DNA of 64,000 bases from Sphingomonas sp. Root720 (lineage in GTDB: Bacteria; Pseudomonadota; Alphaproteobacteria; Sphingomonadales; Sphingomonadaceae), in NCBI RefSeq assembly GCF_001428605.1, contig NZ_LMID01000013.1, forward strand, positions 512,106 to 576,105, given 5' to 3'. A program made the position numbers and the translations under genes. Positions within the stretch are counted from its first letter, which is position 1. Each line of letters opens with the position of its first letter. The notes beneath the pieces are model-generated. The model did no database searches and was not told the origin of the DNA. It saw nothing but the letters and a program-made list of their open reading frames with translations. Below, one piece after another: positions 42,624 through 51,373 of this stretch.

Positions 42624-43492
42624 TGACCGACATGCCCCTTGCCTCGCCCCCCTCCGTCCCGCTCCCCGATCTGGCATGCGACGCCCATGCGCATGTCCTC
42701 GGCCCCTATGACCGCTTTCCGCTGGCCCAGGAGCGCAGCTACACCCCGCCCGAGGCGACCGCGGAGATGCACCGGACCATGCTCGGGGCGCTCGGCTTCG
42801 CCCGCGGCGTGTTCGTCCAGCCGACCGCCTATGGCGACGACAATGGCTGCCTGATCGATGCGATCGCGCAGGCACCGCACGCCCGGGCGGGCATCGGCGT
42901 GGCGGAGCCCGAAACGAGCGTCGAGCATCTCGCCGGGCTCCGCGCCGCCGGGCTGCGCGGCCTGCGCTTCGTGGAGATGCTCTCGCAGCGCTACGGCGGG
43001 CGGCCCAAGGGATCCTGCGGCTTCGCCGAACTCTACGACATGGCGCCCCGCCTGCGCGAGGCGGGGCTGCACGCCCAGCTATTCTCCAAGACCGAGACCT
43101 TCGCCGAGCATATGCCCCGTCTGCTCGACACAGGCCTGCCGCTGGTGCTCGATCACATGGCGACGGTCGGAAAGTCGGCCGGCGGGGTCGACGATCCCGC
43201 CTTCCAGACCCTGTTGGCGCTGCTGCGCGAGGGTCGCATCTGGGTGAAGCTCACCGTCGTCCGCCGCTCGACCGAGGCCCCCCACTATGCCGACGCGCGG
43301 CCGTTCCACGACGCCCTGATCGAAGCCAATCTCGATCGGCTGGTCTGGGGAACCGACTGGCCGTTCGTGAACATGGCCCACAAGCCCGACCTCGGCGGCC
43401 TCATCGACCTGTTCGACAGCTGGACCGCCGACGAGACGATCCGCCGGAAGGTGTTCGTCGACAATCCGGCGACGCTCTACGGCTTCGGCTGA
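42620..43492 (+). CDS. Amidohydrolase, LigI-like (2-pyrone-4,6-dicarboxylate lactonase type)
   Basis: 290 residues from ATG 42620, which overlaps the preceding stop; the longer frame upstream is inside the hydrolase gene. Landmarks mirror 40261: CDAHAHVLGPYDRFPLAQ, ERSYTPPEATAEM, LVLDHMATVG, WGTDWPFVNM. One difference is TDWP instead of SDWP. The two paralogues flank the hydrolase-like gene in one plus-strand operon and may act on different lactones, such as methylated and non-methylated pyrones. Confidence 0.82.
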   Translation: MMTDMPLASPPSVPLPDLACDAHAHVLGPYDRFPLAQERSYTPPEATAEMHRTMLGALGFARGVFVQPTAYGDDNGCLIDAIAQAPHARAGIGVAEPETSVEHLAGLRAAGLRGLRFVEMLSQRYGGRPKGSCGFAELYDMAPRLREAGLHAQLFSKTETFAEHMPRLLDTGLPLVLDHMATVGKSAGGVDDPAFQTLLALLREGRIWVKLTVVRRSTEAPHYADARPFHDALIEANLDRLVWGTDWPFVNMAHKPDLGGLIDLFDSWTADETIRRKVFVDNPATLYGFG

Positions 43493-43493
43493 G

Positions 43494-44141
43494 CTACTCC
43501 ATCGCGTAGAAGGCGAACTTCTTTCCACCCTCGTCGACGAAGGGCGCCGCGCGCATCGCGGGCTGCTCGGCAAAGACACGTTCCCAGGCGGCCAGGCGGG
43601 GCCGGCCGGCCCGCCATTCCAGGCCGGGGGCACGAAAGTCCATATAGGCGAGCGCCACGCCGATCGCGATGCTGCCGACATTCAGCCTGGCGTCGTCGAG
43701 CGCCTCCACCTCCGCATCCATCGCGTCCAGGCCGGCGCGCATCTTTGTCGTGTAGGCGGCGAGATGGGCCGTCGACCGATGGCCTTCCCCCCGGAAATGC
43801 TCGTCGCGCAGCAATATGGCGACATCGACCAATCCGTCGGCCAGGCACTGCCAACGCAGCGCCCGCCAGCGCGCGGCCGGTTCGGCCGGCACCAGGATCC
43901 CCCCGCCCGCCACCGCGTCGAGATAGTCGCAGATGACCCTCGAATCGTAGAGGACGGTCCCGTCCGCCAACACCAGCGTCGGCACCTTGTTCAGCGGATT
44001 GTCCGCCATCAGCTCCGCATTGAGCCGCGCCGGTCCGACGCGGCTGCGGACGCAGTCGATCCTGTCGGCGAGGCCCAGCGCATGCGCCGCCACCATGACC
44101 TTGCGGACGAAGGGGGCGCTGGGCGACCAGTGTAGCTTCAT
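43494..44141 (-). CDS. Glutathione S-transferase family protein
   Basis: 215 residues from ATG 44141. MKLHWSPSAPFVRKVMVAAH, DNPLNKVPTLVLADG, YDSRVICDYLDAV and ILLRDEHFRGEGHRS closely match the GST at 38911. The longer frame upstream lies antisense-like within the acyl-CoA synthetase gene and was rejected. The start overlaps the synthetase stop (ATGA), so it is the third gene of the ferB-ferA-like operon. It is convergent with the LigI-like gene, one base apart. Confidence 0.84.
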   Translation of the reverse strand: MKLHWSPSAPFVRKVMVAAHALGLADRIDCVRSRVGPARLNAELMADNPLNKVPTLVLADGTVLYDSRVICDYLDAVAGGGILVPAEPAARWRALRWQCLADGLVDVAILLRDEHFRGEGHRSTAHLAAYTTKMRAGLDAMDAEVEALDDARLNVGSIAIGVALAYMDFRAPGLEWRAGRPRLAAWERVFAEQPAMRAAPFVDEGGKKFAFYAME

Positions 44142-46243
44142 CCGGCCGCCCGATCGGTTGCGATCAGCGCGTCGAGGATGAGCACGCCCCCCGTGCCGGG
44201 GTAGACCAGCAGCGGATTGATCTCGATTTCCTGCACCCAGGGCGAGGCGGTCAGCAACGCCCCGAGCTGCGCCGCGACGGTCGCGACCGCCGACAGGTCG
44301 ACGGCGGCCTCCCCTCGCCAGCCATCGAGCAACCGGGCGCCGCGCAGCGCCCGTATCTCGGCCAGGATCGCCACCTCGCCGAGATCGGCCGGGAAGGTGC
44401 GGACATCGTTCAGCGCCTCGACCCACACGCCTCCCAGCCCGATCGTGAGCATCGGTCCCCAGGCCGGATCGCGCCGCGCCGAGACGAACAATTCGGTGCC
44501 GCGCTTCGCCATCGGTTCGACGAGCATGCCGTCGAGCGGGATGGCGATCGAGCCGCTCATCCGGGCGAATGCGTCGCGGAGCCCGGCCTCGTCGGGGATG
44601 CCGAGGATGACGCCGCCGACGTCGCTCTTGTGCGGCAGGGCAGCGCTTTGCGCCTTCAGCGCCACGGGATATCCGATGCCGGCGGCGGCGGCGACCGCAG
44701 CCTCCACATCGGTGGCCAGCCGCCCCTCTGGCACGGGCAGGCCGGCCCTCCCCAGCCATTGCTTCGCCTGCCATTCGGGCATCGCCGCCCCCGCATCCGC
44801 CGGCATCGCGGGCACCGACGACAACGCCGCGGTGCGCTGCTGTCCGATGGATGCGGCATGGCGCATATAATGGCCGATCGCCGCCATCGCCCGCTCGGGG
44901 ACGCGGTAGAAGGGAATGCCGGCTTCGCGCAGCAAGGGCGTGAGGTCGGGCGAGATCGGGCTGTCGCCGCCGAACAGCACATAGAGCACCGGCTTGCCGG
45001 TGTCCGGCAACAGCGCCAGCGTCTCCTGTGCCGCCTTCAGGCCGAACTCGGGCGACGACGGCATGATCGCGATCAGCAGCGCGCCGACGCCGGGCTCCTC
45101 GAGCAGCAGCCTTCCGCAGCGACCGTAGATATCGGGCTGCTGAAGGGCCTGCGCACTGACGTCGAGCGGGTTCTCGGGCGAGATGAAGGCGGGAAGTTCC
45201 GTCGCCAATGCGTCCCTCATCCGCTCGATCGGCGGCAGGGCGACCTCCACCGTCTCGCAGAAGTCCCCCGCCAGGCTCTTGAAAGCCCCCGAATCGGTCA
45301 GGATCGCGAGTCCGCCCTGCGGCGGCTGCGGGCAGCGGAGCACGAGTTCCGCCACGTCGACCAGTTCCTCGACCGTATCGACGCGGATGATCCCGGCATG
45401 ATCGACCGCTGCGCGCATCGCTGCATGGTCGCCGACCATCGCACCGGTGTGCGACGCCGCCGACTGCCGGCCGGCGGCGCTCCGCCCCGGATGCAGGAGC
45501 AGCAGCGCCTTGCCCGCGCGCTGCGCCTTCGCCGCGCCGTGGAGAAAGCGGTCGGGGCGCCGGATCTGCTCGGCGAAGACGAGGATGACGCGCGTCGTCT
45601 CGTCGCCGATCAGTTCGTCCAGAAAATCCTCGACCCCGAGCACGGCTTCGTTGCCGGTGGCGATGGTGTACGAGATGTCGAGCTGCCGCGCCTCGAGCGC
45701 CATGCGGATCGCGCCCACCATCCCGCCGCTCTGCCCGACGATAGCGATCGCCGGGCCCTTGACTGCGCGGGGTTTGGAGTTGCCGAAGGTGAGCGGGATG
45801 TTCCCGACGAAATTGGTAAGCCCCGTGCAGTTCGGTCCGAGCAGGGCTATGCCCGCGTCGATCGCGTGGCCGGCGAGTTCATCCTGCGCCCTGCGCCCCT
45901 CCTCGCCCGTCTCGGCGAAACCCGAACCATAGACGATCGCCGACCGGACGCCGCGAAGCCCGCAGCGACGTACCGATTCCGGCACGCTTTCCCGCCCGAT
46001 CGCGATCACCGCAAGGTCGACGTCCTCGGGCAGCGCATCGACGCTGGGCAGGCAGGGCCGCCCCTCGATCGTCTCCGCCCGCCCGACCAGGTGGATCTCC
46101 CCGGGAAAGGCGAAGCGCTCGAGATTGGCCAGCAGCCGCCGGCTGAAGGCGGACGGGCTGGATGAGGCGCCGACGATCGCGATCGAACGCGGACGCAACA
46201 GCGCTCCGACGTTCGCCCGGCACCGGTCGATCGCCTCAGTCAT
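44138..46243 (-). CDS. ferA: ADP-forming acyl-CoA synthetase (fused alpha/beta), feruloyl-CoA synthetase-like
   Basis: 701 residues. Order: CoA-binding Rossmann domain (LRPRSIAIVGASSSPSAFSR), succinyl-CoA-synthetase-like domains with NCTGLTNFVG, IVGQSGGM and the phosphorylated-His region SHTGAMVGD, then an ATP-grasp domain (GYPVALKAQSAALPHKSDVG, EINPLLVYP). In Sphingobium SYK-6 FerA is an ADP-forming feruloyl-CoA synthetase encoded with FerB. Here a FerB-like gene overlaps the start by 8 bases, which is the main reason for the symbol; other aryl or acyl acids remain possible. Confidence 0.78.
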   Translation of the reverse strand: MTEAIDRCRANVGALLRPRSIAIVGASSSPSAFSRRLLANLERFAFPGEIHLVGRAETIEGRPCLPSVDALPEDVDLAVIAIGRESVPESVRRCGLRGVRSAIVYGSGFAETGEEGRRAQDELAGHAIDAGIALLGPNCTGLTNFVGNIPLTFGNSKPRAVKGPAIAIVGQSGGMVGAIRMALEARQLDISYTIATGNEAVLGVEDFLDELIGDETTRVILVFAEQIRRPDRFLHGAAKAQRAGKALLLLHPGRSAAGRQSAASHTGAMVGDHAAMRAAVDHAGIIRVDTVEELVDVAELVLRCPQPPQGGLAILTDSGAFKSLAGDFCETVEVALPPIERMRDALATELPAFISPENPLDVSAQALQQPDIYGRCGRLLLEEPGVGALLIAIMPSSPEFGLKAAQETLALLPDTGKPVLYVLFGGDSPISPDLTPLLREAGIPFYRVPERAMAAIGHYMRHAASIGQQRTAALSSVPAMPADAGAAMPEWQAKQWLGRAGLPVPEGRLATDVEAAVAAAAGIGYPVALKAQSAALPHKSDVGGVILGIPDEAGLRDAFARMSGSIAIPLDGMLVEPMAKRGTELFVSARRDPAWGPMLTIGLGGVWVEALNDVRTFPADLGEVAILAEIRALRGARLLDGWRGEAAVDLSAVATVAAQLGALLTASPWVQEIEINPLLVYPGTGGVLILDALIATDRAAG

Positions 46244-47066
46244 CCTTGGAATAGCCTTCGAGACCGGGGCGGAAGCTCTTGGCGTCGAGAAACTGCGAAA
46301 GGCCCTGGCTGCGGCCGTTGCTCTTGTCCTGCTGCCGCACCTGTGCCGCCTTTGCGGTCAGATAATCCTCGGACGCATCCCAGGTCATCGAACGCACCTG
46401 CTTGAACGCGATCTTGGCTCCGTTCATCACCGTCAGGTTCTTGCCCATCAGCTCCATCGCGAGCGCGCGGACATGCGTGCGCAGATCGGCCAGCGGCACC
46501 GCTTCGTTGACGAGCCCCATCTCGGCGGCCTTGCGTCCGTCGAAGTTGCGCCCGGTCATGATGTACAGCAACGCGTCGGCGGGCCGCATCTTGTCGGCCA
46601 CCGCCTTGGTGACGTTGCCGCCCGGGATGATGCCCCAGTTGATTTCGGAGATGCCGAACACCGCCTCGTTCGCGGCGACCGAGAGATCGCAGGCGACGAG
46701 CGGGGTGAAGGCGCCGCCGAAGCACCAGCCGTTGACCATCGCGATGGTCGGCTTGCCATAGTGCATGAGCTTGCGCCACTGCCAGGCATAGGCGGTCTGG
46801 CGGACCCGGCGGATCGCGCTCGGCGACAGCTTGTCGGTCTCGCGGAAATATTCCTTGAGATCCATGCCCGCGGAAAAGGATTCGCCCGCGCCGGTCAGGA
46901 CGAGCACCTGGCAGCGATCGTCGAGTTCCAGATCCTCGAGGATCTCGAGCATCTCGCTGTTCAGCGCCGGGCTCATCGCGTTCCGCTTATCCGGCCGGGA
47001 CAGCGTCACCCAGGCGATCCCCTCGTCGAAATCCACCGTGACGCAGCTTCGTTCGATCCTGTCCAT
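46236..47066 (-). CDS. ferB: Hydroxycinnamoyl-CoA hydratase-lyase
   Basis: 276 residues from ATG 47066, with GAGAGG just upstream; 15 further codons to 47111 are unlikely. Crotonase fold with features particular to feruloyl/p-coumaroyl-CoA hydratase-lyases: GMDLKEYFRE, YAWQWRKLMHYGKPTIAMVN, GWCFGGAFTPLVACDL and SEINWGIIPGG with the catalytic Glu. It hydrates feruloyl-, caffeoyl- or coumaroyl-CoA and splits it to the aldehyde plus acetyl-CoA. Followed by the FerA-like synthetase and a GST; divergent from a MarR regulator. Confidence 0.87.
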   Translation of the reverse strand: MDRIERSCVTVDFDEGIAWVTLSRPDKRNAMSPALNSEMLEILEDLELDDRCQVLVLTGAGESFSAGMDLKEYFRETDKLSPSAIRRVRQTAYAWQWRKLMHYGKPTIAMVNGWCFGGAFTPLVACDLSVAANEAVFGISEINWGIIPGGNVTKAVADKMRPADALLYIMTGRNFDGRKAAEMGLVNEAVPLADLRTHVRALAMELMGKNLTVMNGAKIAFKQVRSMTWDASEDYLTAKAAQVRQQDKSNGRSQGLSQFLDAKSFRPGLEGYSKDD

Positions 47067-47123
47067 ATGCCTCTCACCTTCCGTTCGCGGCGGCGCAGGT
47101 GTCGCCGCCAATTATGACTAACA

Positions 47124-47140
47124 GCTAATCTTATGGCCTT
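47124..47140 (-). promoter_or_regulatory. AAGGCCATAAGATTAGC element upstream of ferB
   Basis: Read on the minus strand, AAGGCCATAAGATTAGC resembles the AAGGTCATAAAGATAT motif (one change, one base shorter). It lies about 58 bases before the ferB start, a promoter/operator position. CTAACAGCTAA partly overlaps it on the plus strand. Confidence 0.35.
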
Positions 47141-47196
47141 TTTGGCGCGGCGATGCCCATATCCGACATCGTCGTCCATCCCGCCGAGACTTGTAG

Positions 47197-47213
47197 TTAG
47201 GTTAGTTACCTAA
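47197..47213. promoter_or_regulatory. TTAGGT/ACCTAA palindrome, likely MarR operator
   Basis: TTAGGTTAGTTACCTAA has perfect 6-base arms around a 5-base centre. It lies 12 bases before the MarR start and 131 bases from ferB. Size and position fit MarR-family operators; autoregulation of the regulator and its MFS partner, and possibly ferBA, is inferred. Confidence 0.6.
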
Positions 47214-47225
47214 TAACAGCGTGGC

Positions 47226-47690
47226 ATGACGAAGCAACCCCATCAGGCCCCACCCACGACCCCGACCGCCGAACTGGCCGACCGGCTCCGCCCGCTGCTG
47301 CTGCAGGTGAGCCGGCAGCTCAGGCGCGAGGCGCAGAAATCCGGCATTTCTCCGCTCGAGTCGCAGATCCTCATGGCGATCAAGCAAAACCCGGGGGTCG
47401 GAATCTCCGAACTGGCGCAGGTCGAACAGATGAGTCGCCCGACGATGAGTGTTCACGTCAAGCGCCTGGAATCGTCCGGCTGGATCGAACGCGCCCCCGG
47501 CAGCGATGGGGGGGACAAGCGGCGAGTCGCGCTGGCGTTGAGCGATGCAGGCAGCCAGGCGCTGGCGGCCGTCCGCCGGTCCCGCACCGACTGGCTCATG
47601 ACCCGACTGGCGCTCATGGAGCCCGGCGAACTGGCCGCGCTCGACGCCGCGGTCGTCCCGCTGGACCGTCTCGTCCGGCTGAACGTCTGA
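47226..47690 (+). CDS. MarR-family transcriptional regulator
   Basis: 154 residues. The winged helix is QILMAIKQNPGVGISELAQ, EQMSRPTMSVHVKRLESSGW and the wing SDGGDKRRVALALS. It diverges from ferBA-like genes. In SYK-6 the ferBA operon is controlled by the MarR-type FerC, so it could be FerC. But its stop overlaps the start of a DHA2 efflux pump (TGATG), which is also a classic MarR target. Both may be true. A palindrome just upstream is a candidate binding site. Confidence 0.88.
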   Translation: MTKQPHQAPPTTPTAELADRLRPLLLQVSRQLRREAQKSGISPLESQILMAIKQNPGVGISELAQVEQMSRPTMSVHVKRLESSGWIERAPGSDGGDKRRVALALSDAGSQALAAVRRSRTDWLMTRLALMEPGELAALDAAVVPLDRLVRLNV

Positions 47691-49114
47691 TGGCCGGGGA
47701 CACCATCGGCGCCGAGCAGGATCGGGCGCCGGCGCGGACGGGGCCACTGTTGCCCATGATCATCGGCGCCGCGCTGTTCATGCACACGCTCGACAGTAAT
47801 GTGATCGCCATCGCGCTGCCGACCATGGCCCGGTCGCTGCACACCGATCCAGTAAAGCTCAATGTCGCGATCACCGCCTATCTTCTGGCGGCGGCGGTGT
47901 TCCTGCCCCTCTCGACCTGGGTGGCCGACCGTTTCGGCGCGAAGAACGTGTTCCGCGTCGCCATCGCCGCCTTCGCCGCCAGCTCGCTGATGTGCGGCGT
48001 CGCGCAGGACTTCTGGCAGCTGGTCGGCGCGCGCATGCTGCAGGGCGCTTCGGGCGCGATGATGCTCCCGGTCGGGCGCCTCGTCCTGCTGCGCAGCGTG
48101 CGTAAGTCGGAGCTGGTGCAGGCGATGTCCTATCTGACGATCCCCGCCGTGATCGGGCCGATCGTCGGCCCGCCGCTCGGCGGTTTCCTCGTCACCCACA
48201 CCTCGTGGCGCTGGATCTTCCTGATCAACGTGCCGATTGCGGCGATCGGCATCCTGCTCGCCACATTGTTCATTCCGGCGGTACGGGAGGAAAAGGTCGA
48301 CAGGCTCGACCTGCGAGGACTGGTCCTGTCCGCCGCAGCCCTTTCGGGACTGGTCTTCGGCTTCGAAAGCCTCGGCAACGACACGCTGCCCTGGCCGCTG
48401 GTCGTCGCGATATTGCTCGGCGGCGCGGGCTGCGGCTATCTCTATCTGCGCCATGCGCGCAGGACGCCGGGCGCGATCATCGACCTCTCGCTGCTCAGGA
48501 TCCAGACCTTCCGGGCATCCGCCGTCGGAGGCCTGTTCTCCCGTCTGATCCTGGGCGCGATCCCCTTCCTCCTCGCCCTGATGCTCCAGCTCGGCTTCGG
48601 CATGTCCGCCTTCGAGGTAGGGCTGCTGACCTTCAACACCGCGCTCGGCGCGATCGTGGTGAAGGCCAGCGCCCCCGCCATCATCCGCGCGCTCGGCTTC
48701 CGCAACGTGCTGATCGGCAATGCCGTGCTGCTGGCGGCGGTCTCGGCGGGATATGCGCTGTTCGGGGCCGCGACGCCGCACTGGATCATGATCGGCGCAC
48801 TGTTCTTCGGCGGCTTCCTCCGATCCCTGCAGTTCACCACGCTCAACTCGATCGCCTATGCCGACGTGCCGCCGGCCCGGATGAGTCACGCATCGAGCCT
48901 TTCGAGCATGTTTCAGCAGCTCGCCCAGAGCCTGGGGGTCGGCTTCGCGGCCGCGATCATCGACCTTCAGCGCGACTGGCACGGCCGTGCCATGCCGGCC
49001 GCGGCCGACATCGGCATCGCCTTCCCGATCATAGCCGCCGTTTCGCTGGCCGGGCTGATCTCCTTCCTTCGCCTGCCGCCCGACGCCGGCGCCGAAGTCT
49101 CCGGACGCAGATAA
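47690..49114 (+). CDS. MFS efflux transporter, DHA2 (EmrB/QacA)-like
   Basis: 474 residues, about 14 hydrophobic segments. LDSNVIAIALPTMARSLHTD is the DHA2 helix-1 motif, WVADRFGAKNVFR the loop 2-3 motif, and GPPLGGFLVTHTSWRWIFLINVP the antiporter motif C region. Exports toxic or hydrophobic compounds by proton antiport. Translationally coupled to the MarR gene. It probably protects against aromatic substrates or products such as hydroxycinnamates and aldehydes. Confidence 0.87.
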   Translation: MAGDTIGAEQDRAPARTGPLLPMIIGAALFMHTLDSNVIAIALPTMARSLHTDPVKLNVAITAYLLAAAVFLPLSTWVADRFGAKNVFRVAIAAFAASSLMCGVAQDFWQLVGARMLQGASGAMMLPVGRLVLLRSVRKSELVQAMSYLTIPAVIGPIVGPPLGGFLVTHTSWRWIFLINVPIAAIGILLATLFIPAVREEKVDRLDLRGLVLSAAALSGLVFGFESLGNDTLPWPLVVAILLGGAGCGYLYLRHARRTPGAIIDLSLLRIQTFRASAVGGLFSRLILGAIPFLLALMLQLGFGMSAFEVGLLTFNTALGAIVVKASAPAIIRALGFRNVLIGNAVLLAAVSAGYALFGAATPHWIMIGALFFGGFLRSLQFTTLNSIAYADVPPARMSHASSLSSMFQQLAQSLGVGFAAAIIDLQRDWHGRAMPAAADIGIAFPIIAAVSLAGLISFLRLPPDAGAEVSGRR

Positions 49115-49148
49115 CGCGCAAAGGGCTTGCATCGATAATATCGAAAAG

Positions 49149-49165
49149 ATAGCTTTATGACCTAT
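49149..49165 (-). promoter_or_regulatory. ATAGGTCATAAAGCTAT element upstream of the quinoprotein gene
   Basis: The minus strand reads ATAGGTCATAAAGCTAT, the best match to the recurring AAGGTCATAAAGATAT motif. On the plus strand CTTTATGACCTATAAGG forms an imperfect dyad. It lies only 20 to 36 bases before the TTG start, overlapping the expected promoter/5' leader. Confidence 0.45.
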
Positions 49166-49185
49166 AAGGACTAGGGAGAGCATCT

Positions 49186-51336
49186 TTGAGGCGTTCCACC
49201 GGCAGGGCGGGCATCGTGGGCATCGCCGTCGCAGCCATGCTTCTGGCGGGACAACCGTTCGCCGGCGAAGGCGCGGCAAAACCGGATTCGGCACTACGGC
49301 CCGCGGGCGACATCGACGACGCACGCATGCTGGCCGCCTCGAGCGAACCGCAGAACTGGCTGCTCAACGGCGGTAGCTTCGGCGGCGAGCGCTACTCGCA
49401 GCTCGACCAGATCAATCTCTCCAATGTCGGCCAGCTGAAGCCCGCCTGGTACTTCGAATATGATACCACCCGTGGCCAGGAGGGCGAGCCGATCGTGGTG
49501 GACGGCGTCATGTACGTCAGCACCTCGTGGAGCAAGGTCTATGCGCTCGACGCCGCCACCGGCCGCCAGCTCTGGTTCTACGATCCCGGGGTTTCGGGCG
49601 CGGACGGCGCCAAGGCGTGCTGCGACGTCGTCAACCGCGGCGTCGCGGTCTACAAGGGCAAGGTCTTCGTCGGCGCGCTCGACGGGCGGCTGATCGCGCT
49701 CGACGCGCGCACCGGCAAGGTCGTGTGGAGCACGATGACGGTCGATCCGAACAGCATGCAGACCATCACCGGCGCGCCGAGGGTCATCCGGGACAAGGTG
49801 ATCATCGGCAATGCGGGGGCGGATTTCGGCGTGCGCGGCTATGTCGGTGCCTATGACGCGGCGACCGGCAAGCTGGCCTGGCGCTTCTACCTGGTCCCCG
49901 GCGATCCGGCGAAGGGAGCGGACGGCGCCGCATCCGACGACATCATGGAAAAGCTGGTCCGCCCGACCTGGTCGGGGGATTATGCGAAATATGGCGGTGG
50001 CGGGACCGCCTGGCAGACGATCATGTACGATCCGGATCTCAACCGGCTCTACATCGGCACCGGCAACGGATCGCCCTGGAATCCGAAGTATCGCACCGCC
50101 GGAAAGGGCGACAACCTGTTCCTCTGCTCGGTGGTCGCGCTCGACGCCGACACCGGCAAATATGTCTGGCACTATCAGGAGAACCCGCAGGAAGCCTGGG
50201 ACTACAACTCGACCCAGCCGATGATCCTCGCCGATCTCGACATCGAGGGGCGCCGGCGCAAGGTGCTGATGCACGCGCCCAAGAACGGCTTCTTCTACGT
50301 CATCGACCGGCAGACGGGCAAACCCATCTCCGCCGCGCCGACCGTGCCGACGACCTGGGCGAGCCGCATCGACATCGCCACCGGCCGCCCGGTCGAGCCG
50401 GCCAATGCGCGCTATACCGAAGGGCCGTTTCTCGCGAAGCCGGGCACGGCGGGATCGCACAACTGGCACGCCATGGCGTTCAGCCCGAAGACCGGCCTGG
50501 TCTATCTGCCGGTGGCGGAGAACCAGTCGTTGCTAAAGACCAATCCCGATTTCAAGCCGGTGGCGATGGGGCCGTTCAACCATGGCGTCATCAGCCAGCA
50601 TGGTGCTGGCGCCAGCTACCTGCTTGCCTGGGACCCGGTGAAGCAGCGCGAGGCATGGCGCGTCCCCTATCGCGGCGGCGGTGTCCTCGCGACGGCGGGC
50701 GGCCTGCTGTTCCAGGGCCGCGGCACGGTGATCGGCGAGTTCGTAGCCCTGCGCGCGGACGACGGCCGCCAGCTGTGGAGCTGGCCGACCCCCAACGGCA
50801 TCCAGGCGGCGGCGGTCACCTACAGCGTCGGCGGCGTCCAATATGTCGCCATCTCGACCGGCGCGGGAGCGGGCGCGATGACCGGGGGTGCGGAGGCCCG
50901 GATGCGCCAGCCGGGACGGATGGTGGCCTTCCGCCTCGACGGTACGGCCACGCTCCCCAGGGAGCCCGCCCCGGCCCCGCCCGCCAATCCCGCTCCCGAG
51001 CGCTTCTCCCGGGAAGCGGTGAATCTCGGCAACGCGGCGTATCGCAACTATTGCTACCGCTGCCACGGGCCCGATGCGGTTTCCTCAAACGTCATCCCCG
51101 ACCTCCGCCGCTCGGCCTTTCTGACCGACAAGGAGGCCTGGCACGCCGTGATATGGGATGGGGCGCTGGAAGCGTCCGGCATGATCGGCTGGTCGAAGTA
51201 TCTGAAGCCCGAGCAGGTCGAGCAGCTCCGCGCCTATGTCTCCTCGGAAGCGACCCGGCTCAAGAATGGCGAGGCTCCCGGCGCCAAGCAGAGCGGCAGC
51301 CGGCGATCGAGCCAGGCGGTCGTACAGGAACAATGA
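49186..51336 (+). CDS. PQQ-dependent quinohaemoprotein alcohol dehydrogenase
   Basis: 716 residues from TTG 49186, chosen because GGGAG lies 7 bases upstream and a signal peptide follows (IVGIAVAAMLLAGQPFA). The beta-propeller domain has DAATGRQLWFYDP repeats and the adjacent-Cys pair KACCDVVN (145-146) that sits over PQQ. A C-terminal cytochrome c domain carries CYRCH near residue 622. This is the type II quinohaemoprotein layout; it oxidises alcohols in the periplasm and passes electrons to the respiratory chain. Coniferyl- or vanillyl-type alcohols would suit the context. No PQQ biosynthesis genes are in the window. Confidence 0.9.
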   Translation: MRRSTGRAGIVGIAVAAMLLAGQPFAGEGAAKPDSALRPAGDIDDARMLAASSEPQNWLLNGGSFGGERYSQLDQINLSNVGQLKPAWYFEYDTTRGQEGEPIVVDGVMYVSTSWSKVYALDAATGRQLWFYDPGVSGADGAKACCDVVNRGVAVYKGKVFVGALDGRLIALDARTGKVVWSTMTVDPNSMQTITGAPRVIRDKVIIGNAGADFGVRGYVGAYDAATGKLAWRFYLVPGDPAKGADGAASDDIMEKLVRPTWSGDYAKYGGGGTAWQTIMYDPDLNRLYIGTGNGSPWNPKYRTAGKGDNLFLCSVVALDADTGKYVWHYQENPQEAWDYNSTQPMILADLDIEGRRRKVLMHAPKNGFFYVIDRQTGKPISAAPTVPTTWASRIDIATGRPVEPANARYTEGPFLAKPGTAGSHNWHAMAFSPKTGLVYLPVAENQSLLKTNPDFKPVAMGPFNHGVISQHGAGASYLLAWDPVKQREAWRVPYRGGGVLATAGGLLFQGRGTVIGEFVALRADDGRQLWSWPTPNGIQAAAVTYSVGGVQYVAISTGAGAGAMTGGAEARMRQPGRMVAFRLDGTATLPREPAPAPPANPAPERFSREAVNLGNAAYRNYCYRCHGPDAVSSNVIPDLRRSAFLTDKEAWHAVIWDGALEASGMIGWSKYLKPEQVEQLRAYVSSEATRLKNGEAPGAKQSGSRRSSQAVVQEQ

Positions 51337-51373
51337 CCATGACCATGCCTCGCGAGATGGAGACCCCTCGACC

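Noticed and set aside
47453-49324. 623-codon open frame on the minus strand
   Set aside because: Antisense to the MarR and DHA2 transporter genes; no family features.
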